Assembly: GCF_028473745.1 (NCBI RefSeq)
Contig: NZ_CP101137.1
Coordinates: 6,572,001 to 6,636,000, forward strand
Direction: 5' to 3'
DNA: 64,000 bases
From: Streptomyces sp. M92
GTDB lineage: Bacteria; Actinomycetota; Actinomycetes; Streptomycetales; Streptomycetaceae
A program made the translations under genes and the position numbers. Numbering within the stretch: the stretch's first letter is position 1; each line of letters begins with the position of its first letter. Of the stretch, positions 59,443 through 64,000 are shown piece after piece. The notes under the pieces are model-generated. The model worked only from the letters and a program-made list of their open reading frames with translations, had not been told where the DNA came from and did no database searches.

Positions 59443-61296
59443 GTGCCCATCGTTCCCCTCGGCACTGCCCAGGAGACGGCCACGGCCGCACCCCTCCCCG
59501 GCAGAATCGCCACACCGACCGTCGCCCTGGTCGACGACTTCAACGACAACACCGTCGACCTCGGCCTGTGGCCCGACTCGTACGGCGGCATCACAGAGGC
59601 CGGCGGCCGCGCGCAGGTGCCGTGCGGCCTGGACTACGCCGCCTACGCCTCCGCCACCATCTACACCCTGCGCGACAGCCAGTTCTCCTGCCGGATGTAC
59701 CCGGCGCCGCTCGGCGACTCCGTGGTGGCCTGCTGGTCGCAGGTCCTGATCCAGACCACCACCCCGGGCACCGACGTCGTCATCGAGCACAACGCGGTCG
59801 CCGACACCCTCGGCATGGCCCTCCGCGTCGGATACGCCGACCCTGAGTACACGGCGATCCCGTACGACCCGCACGACCACGCCTACCTCCGCATCCGACA
59901 GACCGGCACGGACCTGCTGTGGGAGACCAGCCCGAACGGTGTGGCCTGGACCGTCCGCCGCACGGTGGCCGCTCCGGCGTGGGTGTCCGATCCGACGCTT
60001 CAGATGCAGCTCATCGCCCACCGCGACGACGGCACCCCCGACATCGCGGAGTTCGACGACGTCAACGTGGTCCCGGCCATCGTGGTGGTGCCGCTCGGTA
60101 CCGCCACCGAGCAGGCCGGCGCTGCCGAGTACGTCGCGGCGAAGGACCGGCCGCTGGACGAGGCCGCCGACGCCCACCAGGCCGCACCACTGGCCGGAGC
60201 CAAAGCGCGCCCGCTGACTGCTGCGCGCGCGGCGGATGCGGCGGGCGGGCTCACGATCTCTCGGCACACCGTGCTGGGCACGGCCGTCGAGCAGTCAGCG
60301 ACCGGTCTGGTGGGCCACGCACGGACGGCGGCTGTCGGCCCGGCCCGGGAGGTCACGGCTGCGGGCGCTGTCGGGTACGCCCGTAGCGCGTCGCTGGGCG
60401 CCGCTTCCGAGCAGACGACGGCCGAGCCGATCACCTCGGCCAAGGCCACGGTCCTCGGCACGGCACACAGCAGCGAGCAGGCACGGCCCGTCATGACCGC
60501 CGGGGAGACCCGGCTCGGAGACGCCCGCACGGTGGACAGCGGGCACCCGGTGACCGGCAGTAAGACGGCTCCCTGGCTCCTGGCGGCGGCCGGGGACACC
60601 GCGCTGCCGGTCACCGCGGCCAAGGACCAGCCCGTCGGCGCCGCGGCCACATCGGACTCCGCTGCCTCGCTGGCTCCAGGCCGGGACGTACCACTCGCCG
60701 ACGCGCACAGCCGGGAGAGCGCCGGCCGCCTGGCGGTGGGCAAGCGGGTGACGCTCGGTGTGGCCGCCGACGGCAGCCGCGGCGGGATGCTGCACCTGCA
60801 CGCCTTCGGAGACCTCGGTGCCGCCTGGACGTTGGACGGGGCTCGCAGGCTGGCGGCCGTCAAGCAGCTGCTCCTCGGTACTGCTCGTGCGGCGGTCACC
60901 GGCGGCGGGCTGACTGCGGGCCACGTGGCTCGGCTCGGTGCCGCGCCAGCAGCGGACAGGGCTCGGCAGGTGGCCCGCGGCAAGGCGTACCGACTCGGTG
61001 TGGCCCGCTGCACCGACCGCGCGGCCGCCGTCACGGGCAGCAAGCGTCACACCGTGGGCGCTGCCACGACCGGCGAGGTCGCCGGTTCCATCCGGCAGCC
61101 CTTCCAGACCCGGCGCCTCCGTCTCGCCCGCGCGCACGACCTGGCAGGCCCCATCGAGGGCCGCAAGCGGCAGCCCGCCGACACGCTCACGCCGTCGGTG
61201 GCCGGGCCGACGCTCACGCCCTCGACGTCCGGCCCGCAGCTGGCCGCGTCCGTATCCGGGCCGTCCCTGACGCCCTCGACTTCTGGAGGTGGCTGA
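59443..61296 (+). CDS. Long repeat protein with LamG-like domain (head fibre or decoration candidate)
   Basis: 617 residues. First about 30 residues hold one copy of a repeat; residues 30-210 form a LamG/concanavalin-like beta domain (ALVDDFNDNTVDLGLWPDSY, RVGYADPEYTAIPYDPHDH, WETSPNGVAWTVRR). From about 216 to 577 there are roughly 18 degenerate copies of a 20-residue unit (consensus xxLGxAxxxxxAxPVxxxKx). A 40-residue end has LTPSxSGP repeats. It lies among head genes, before the connectors, so a head fibre is more likely than a tail fibre. GTG 59443. Confidence 0.72.
   Translation: MPIVPLGTAQETATAAPLPGRIATPTVALVDDFNDNTVDLGLWPDSYGGITEAGGRAQVPCGLDYAAYASATIYTLRDSQFSCRMYPAPLGDSVVACWSQVLIQTTTPGTDVVIEHNAVADTLGMALRVGYADPEYTAIPYDPHDHAYLRIRQTGTDLLWETSPNGVAWTVRRTVAAPAWVSDPTLQMQLIAHRDDGTPDIAEFDDVNVVPAIVVVPLGTATEQAGAAEYVAAKDRPLDEAADAHQAAPLAGAKARPLTAARAADAAGGLTISRHTVLGTAVEQSATGLVGHARTAAVGPAREVTAAGAVGYARSASLGAASEQTTAEPITSAKATVLGTAHSSEQARPVMTAGETRLGDARTVDSGHPVTGSKTAPWLLAAAGDTALPVTAAKDQPVGAAATSDSAASLAPGRDVPLADAHSRESAGRLAVGKRVTLGVAADGSRGGMLHLHAFGDLGAAWTLDGARRLAAVKQLLLGTARAAVTGGGLTAGHVARLGAAPAADRARQVARGKAYRLGVARCTDRAAAVTGSKRHTVGAATTGEVAGSIRQPFQTRRLRLARAHDLAGPIEGRKRQPADTLTPSVAGPTLTPSTSGPQLAASVSGPSLTPSTSGGG
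60088..61173 (+). repeat. About 18 tandem 20-residue protein repeats
   Basis: Degenerate 60-bp units encode the pattern xxLGxAxxxxxAxPVxxxKx. Examples: TVLGTAHSSEQARPVMTAGE, ARLGAAPAADRARQVARGKA, YRLGVARCTDRAAAVTGSKR. Period 20 residues is constant over some 360 residues, suggesting a repetitive fibre such as a beta-solenoid. Confidence 0.78.
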
Positions 61297-61970
61297 TGCC
61301 CGACGTGGGAGACGTGGTCACCGCGCGGCTGACGGTGGCCCCGTACGACAGCTCGACGTCCGCCGTCCTGGTCGTGACCGCGCCGGACGGCACACTGTCC
61401 ACACCGGTCACGTCAACTGTGGACGGCGGGCAGACGTGGACGGCGCCGCTCACCTACACGGCTGCCGGCGTGTGGCTGCTGCGATGGACGGTGACCGGGA
61501 CGGGCGCCTCGGTGGAGAACCAGCAGATCGCCGTGGCTCCCACCCCAGGGGCCGGGCTGACCGGCCACTCTTACGCGACCACGACGCAGCTCGCCAACCA
61601 GCTACAGGCAGCGCCGCCCCTTGATGCTGCACGGCAACTCGTCGACGCCTCCAAAGCCCTCGACGACGCCCTCCTGACCGCCGTGTACGACACCGACAGC
61701 GCGGGCATGCCCACCGATCCGGACGTGCAAGCGGCGTTCGCTGAAGCGGTGTGCGACATCGTCGACTGGTGGGACGAGACCGGCGATGAACTGGGCGTCG
61801 ACAGCGACTGGCAGTCCGTCAGTGCGGGACCGGTGTCCATGTCGCGGGGCTCGAACTCGAACTCGGCACAACCGGTGGGCAACGGGCACCTTCCGCCTCG
61901 CGCTGCTGCGGCGCTTCGACGTCTGCCGCCGGAGAAGCTGCGGCTCGGGATGGTGGCGACGCCGTGGTGA
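61296..61970 (+). CDS. Head-tail connector (adaptor) protein with N-terminal Ig-like domain
   Basis: 224 residues. Residues 1-80 resemble a bacterial Ig-like domain (VTARLTVAPYDSSTSAVLVV, TYTAAGVWLLRWTVTGTGAS); residues about 95-200 resemble gp6-type connectors (YATTTQLANQLQAAPPLDAA, LLTAVYDTDSAGMPTDPDVQ, AVCDIVDWWDETGDELGVD). It joins portal to closure proteins. The Ig-like front is an unusual addition. Confidence 0.75.
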   Translation: MPDVGDVVTARLTVAPYDSSTSAVLVVTAPDGTLSTPVTSTVDGGQTWTAPLTYTAAGVWLLRWTVTGTGASVENQQIAVAPTPGAGLTGHSYATTTQLANQLQAAPPLDAARQLVDASKALDDALLTAVYDTDSAGMPTDPDVQAAFAEAVCDIVDWWDETGDELGVDSDWQSVSAGPVSMSRGSNSNSAQPVGNGHLPPRAAAALRRLPPEKLRLGMVATPW

Positions 61971-62284
61971 GGCGAGTCCCTAGGAGGGTGCTGCGGCACC
62001 GTCTGACGGTGGAGCCGTACGGAGGGTCGTCCAGCGTCGGTGACGTGTACGGCTCCCCGGTGATCGTGCGCTGCCTGCTGGACGAGTCGACGCAACAGGT
62101 GACGACGCCGGGCGGGGAGAACGTGACGTCGTCCTCCTCATACATCGCCTGGCCCGACCATCAGCCGCCACTCAACTCGCGGGTGACGCTGCCGGACGGC
62201 CGCAAGACGAAGGTCATCAAGGTCGGCCGGATCAACGCTGTCGGGCTGCCCGTACCCAACAACACGCAGGTGTTCTTGCAGTAG
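61967..62284 (+). CDS. Head closure (head-tail stopper) protein
   Basis: 105 residues: RRVLRHRLTVEPYGGSSSVG, STQQVTTPGGENVTSSSSYI, LPDGRKTKVIKVGRINAVGL. This is the SPP1 gp16-like closure family by pattern and place. GTG 61967 gives the usual GTGA overlap; GTG 61964 is also possible. Confidence 0.74.
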   Translation: MRRVPRRVLRHRLTVEPYGGSSSVGDVYGSPVIVRCLLDESTQQVTTPGGENVTSSSSYIAWPDHQPPLNSRVTLPDGRKTKVIKVGRINAVGLPVPNNTQVFLQ

Positions 62285-62296
62285 GGAGGGCCCGCT

Positions 62297-62647
62297 GTGG
62301 CGCAGCGTTTCCGACTCGACTTCAACGGCACAGCGGTCGAGCGGGAACTCCGCGCCGCTGCCGCCCGCGGCCTGCTCCTCGGCGCCGAACACGTACTGGC
62401 CGAGGCGCAGGACGTGGTGCCGCTCGACGAGGGCTACCTCCAGTCCACCGGCACCGCCTCCGTGGACGAGGGCGACCTGACCGCCGCCGTGAGCTTTGAC
62501 GGCCCGTACGCCGTGCGCCAGCACGAGGAGCTGGACTGGCGGCACGCGCCGGGACGGCAGGCCAAGTACCTGGAGCAGCCGCTCAACGCCAACCGCGGAC
62601 CCGTGCAGCGGCTCATCGCGGCCGAGCTGAGGCGGGCCATGCGATGA
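62297..62647 (+). CDS. HK97 gp10-like tail-joining protein
   Basis: 116 residues: VERELRAAAARGLLLGAEHV, AQDVVPLDEGYLQSTGTASV, FDGPYAVRQHEELDWRHAPG. Matches the HK97 gp10 head-tail joining family by pattern and place between closure and terminator genes. Confidence 0.78.
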   Translation: MAQRFRLDFNGTAVERELRAAAARGLLLGAEHVLAEAQDVVPLDEGYLQSTGTASVDEGDLTAAVSFDGPYAVRQHEELDWRHAPGRQAKYLEQPLNANRGPVQRLIAAELRRAMR

Positions 62648-63075
62648 GCCACGACGCGGACCTGTTCCAGGGCGTCGCCGAGCTCCTCGACGCCGACGGA
62701 GTCGGCACCTACGCCCCGGACGCGGTCCTGCCGGCCGACGTCACTGGCATCGTCCTCGGCAAGTCGCCGGACGGCCCGGACCGGGTGCTGGGCCTCACCC
62801 TCTATCCCGTCGCCGACGACGACAGCACGGACTCGATCACCGGCATCCAGGCCCGCATGCGCTGGGGCACGGACGCGACCGGGCTCGTGGCCCTCGCCGA
62901 CGACGTCTTCAACGTCCTCCACAACCGCCGCAGCTACCGGCTGCGCGGGGTGTGGGTGGAGATCTCCTGGCGGAACAGCCAGGCCTGGATCGGCCAGGAC
63001 ACGCGCGGCCGCATGGAGCTGGTCAGCAACTACTACTTCCGGACCGTGCGGACCGGACCCCACCTGATCGACTGA
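62644..63075 (+). CDS. Tail terminator / minor tail protein
   Basis: 143 residues: FQGVAELLDADGVGTYAPDA, LGLTLYPVADDDSTDSITGI, LADDVFNVLHNRRSYRLRGV, SNYYFRTVRTGPHL. This is the tail-terminator type common in actinophages (gp-like DUF3168 or related). ATGA overlap with the previous gene. Confidence 0.75.
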   Translation: MSHDADLFQGVAELLDADGVGTYAPDAVLPADVTGIVLGKSPDGPDRVLGLTLYPVADDDSTDSITGIQARMRWGTDATGLVALADDVFNVLHNRRSYRLRGVWVEISWRNSQAWIGQDTRGRMELVSNYYFRTVRTGPHLID

Positions 63076-63085
63076 GGAGAGAACC

Positions 63086-63577
63086 ATGTCGACACCCGTC
63101 GAGACCAACGAGAACGAGCTGGCACGCGAATGGCGGCTCGAAGTGAACATGGGCACCGGCGAGGTGGCGGACTGGCAGCTCTGCCCCGGAGTCCGAGAGT
63201 TCCAGCCGTCCGCCGAGCCCAACATCGAGGACTCCAGCGACTACGACTCCGACGGCTGGGCCGGAAACACGAAGACGGCGCAGGCGTGGGAGCTGGCGGT
63301 CACGATCCGCCGCAAGGCCAACAAGGCCAGCAAGGTCTACTCGCCCGTGCACGAGGCGATCCGCCTGGCCGCCGACGAGTACGGCGACGCGAACCTCGTC
63401 CACCTGCGGTGGATGAACCGCAACGGTCTCCCCGAGGCGTACGAGGGCAAGGCCATCCCGACATGGGCCCCGGCCGGCGGCGAGTACTCCGCGCTGGGCG
63501 AGGTGGAGATCACGTTCACGGGTGACGGCCCCCGCCTGGTGATCGACAATCCGCTGAACGAGCCGGAGACCCCCTGA
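63086..63577 (+). CDS. Major tail tube protein
   Basis: 163 residues: REWRLEVNMGTGEVADWQLC, YDSDGWAGNTKTAQAWELAV, TWAPAGGEYSALGEVEITFT. Beta-rich pattern and genome place identify the siphovirus tail tube. GAGGAG lies before ATG 63086. Confidence 0.82.
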   Translation: MSTPVETNENELAREWRLEVNMGTGEVADWQLCPGVREFQPSAEPNIEDSSDYDSDGWAGNTKTAQAWELAVTIRRKANKASKVYSPVHEAIRLAADEYGDANLVHLRWMNRNGLPEAYEGKAIPTWAPAGGEYSALGEVEITFTGDGPRLVIDNPLNEPETP

Positions 63578-63578
63578 T

Positions 63579-64000
63579 ATGGCTGCACAGTTCGAGGCCC
63601 TCGGCGACTTCCTCGACGACTACCTGGAACTGCCCGTCCTCACCAAGGGCGGGCAGAAGCGCGTGTACCGGATCCCGTCACCGACCGCCGAAGCGGGCCT
63701 GCGCGTCGAGGCCATCACGAAAGCGGCGGCGCAGCTCTTCCTCGGCGGCGCCGCGCCGGACGAGGAGATGCTGAACGACGACGAAGAGAAGGATCTCTTC
63801 CGACTCGTCCTCGGCCCGGTCCACGACGAGATCGCGGCCGACCTGTCCTGGACCCGCTTCCGGCACGTCGCGATGACGACGATGGTGTGGGTCCTCAACG
63901 ACCGCGACACCGCCGCACGCTTCTGGTCCAGCGGTGGCGACCCTTCTCTCTTGGCCCCGAACCGGGCAGCCCGTCGGCAGCAGAAGTCAGCGCCCTCGGC
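63579..64000 (+). CDS. Tail assembly chaperone (DUF7426-like), 3' end outside the window
   Basis: 140 residues seen from ATG 63579: FEALGDFLDDYLELPVLTKG, YRIPSPTAEAGLRVEAIT, LVLGPVHDEIAADLSWTRFR, VAMTTMVWVLNDRDTAARFW. Place after the tail tube and this pattern fit the first tail-assembly chaperone; such genes often end in a programmed frameshift, which would lie outside. No stop is reached. Confidence 0.75.
   Translation, partial: MAAQFEALGDFLDDYLELPVLTKGGQKRVYRIPSPTAEAGLRVEAITKAAAQLFLGGAAPDEEMLNDDEEKDLFRLVLGPVHDEIAADLSWTRFRHVAMTTMVWVLNDRDTAARFWSSGGDPSLLAPNRAARRQQKSAPS

Larger units (their letters stand above)
23614..64000 (+). mobile_element. Integrated tailed prophage (siphovirus-type), left 40 kb
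   Basis: From the attL junction inside DUF779 to the window end: serine integrase, repressor and operators, recombination and replication genes, an accessory region, terminase, portal, head, connector and tail genes. Most genes read rightward with 4-base overlaps. The right end with tape measure, baseplate, lysis and attR lies outside. The junction base is estimated from the end of DUF779 similarity. Confidence 0.92.

Noticed and set aside
23614..64000. Interpreting the element as an AICE because of the Spd-like and DUF6233 genes
   Set aside because: Terminase, portal, coat, connector and tail genes with serine integrase show a tailed phage; no Rep/TraB pair was found.

Overview
The window is high-GC actinobacterial DNA that looks like Streptomyces. 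GTG and TTG starts are frequent, there are cellulose-degradation genes with CBM2 modules, the inverted repeat TGGGAGCGCTCCCA of the CebR type is present, and several families are Streptomyces-typical (DUF6233, SpdB2/Sec31-like proteins, MerR-clamp fusion). Three kinds of DNA are interleaved: host chromosome (1-6057 and 13201-23613), a decayed integrated island (6058-13144), and the left 40 kb of a tailed prophage (about 23614 to the end, continuing beyond it).

Host part: the 3' end of a xylulokinase gene, a ROK/XylR-type regulator, a Tat-exported amidase, a GAF-domain regulator and an acetaldehyde-type aldehyde dehydrogenase. After the island come a DUF1264 protein, a SnoaL-like protein, a DUF2071 protein, a MerR regulator fused to a sliding-clamp-like domain, a LacI/CebR-type regulator, a GH12 endoglucanase (celB-like), an AA10 lytic polysaccharide monooxygenase (celS2-like), a DUF5519 protein, a DHA2-family drug exporter with its MarR-type regulator, and a DUF779 gene cut short by the prophage. 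Two CebR-like operators lie just downstream of a good promoter in front of celB, so the LacI-type regulator probably controls the cellulase and LPMO.

Island: a perfect 56-bp direct repeat (6002-6057 and 13145-13200) marks integration in the 3' end of the aldehyde dehydrogenase gene. Between the copies lie a tyrosine-integrase remnant, an MBL-fold hydrolase, a frameshifted IS transposase, an RHS toxin C-terminus with a nuclease tip and a SUKH immunity gene, and a broken amino-acid permease to which the RHS fragment has been joined.

Prophage: a large serine integrase lies immediately inside the truncated DUF779 gene. Next come a leftward repressor and a rightward early operon separated by a control region with repeated TTCCCT-N4-AGGGAA operators. 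The early operon carries recombination and replication genes (YqaJ exonuclease, ERF annealase, DnaQ exonuclease, RuvC-like resolvase, DUF2303, DnaB/RepA-type helicase) among many small overlapping genes. A mostly leftward accessory cluster (43.2-45.3 kb) has its own HTH gene and a palindromic operator. It is followed by a membrane-protein cassette resembling the plasmid/AICE spread (Spd) region (46.4-49.7 kb), three envelope or secreted proteins that look like morons (49.9-51.7 kb), and the packaging and head-tail genes: small and large terminase, portal, MuF-like minor head protein, scaffold, P22-type coat, an unusual long repeat protein, connectors, tail tube and tail chaperone. Lysis genes, tape measure and attR are not in the window.

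Positions are read directly from the sequence. Family assignments rest on recognised motifs and gene order, not on database searches.
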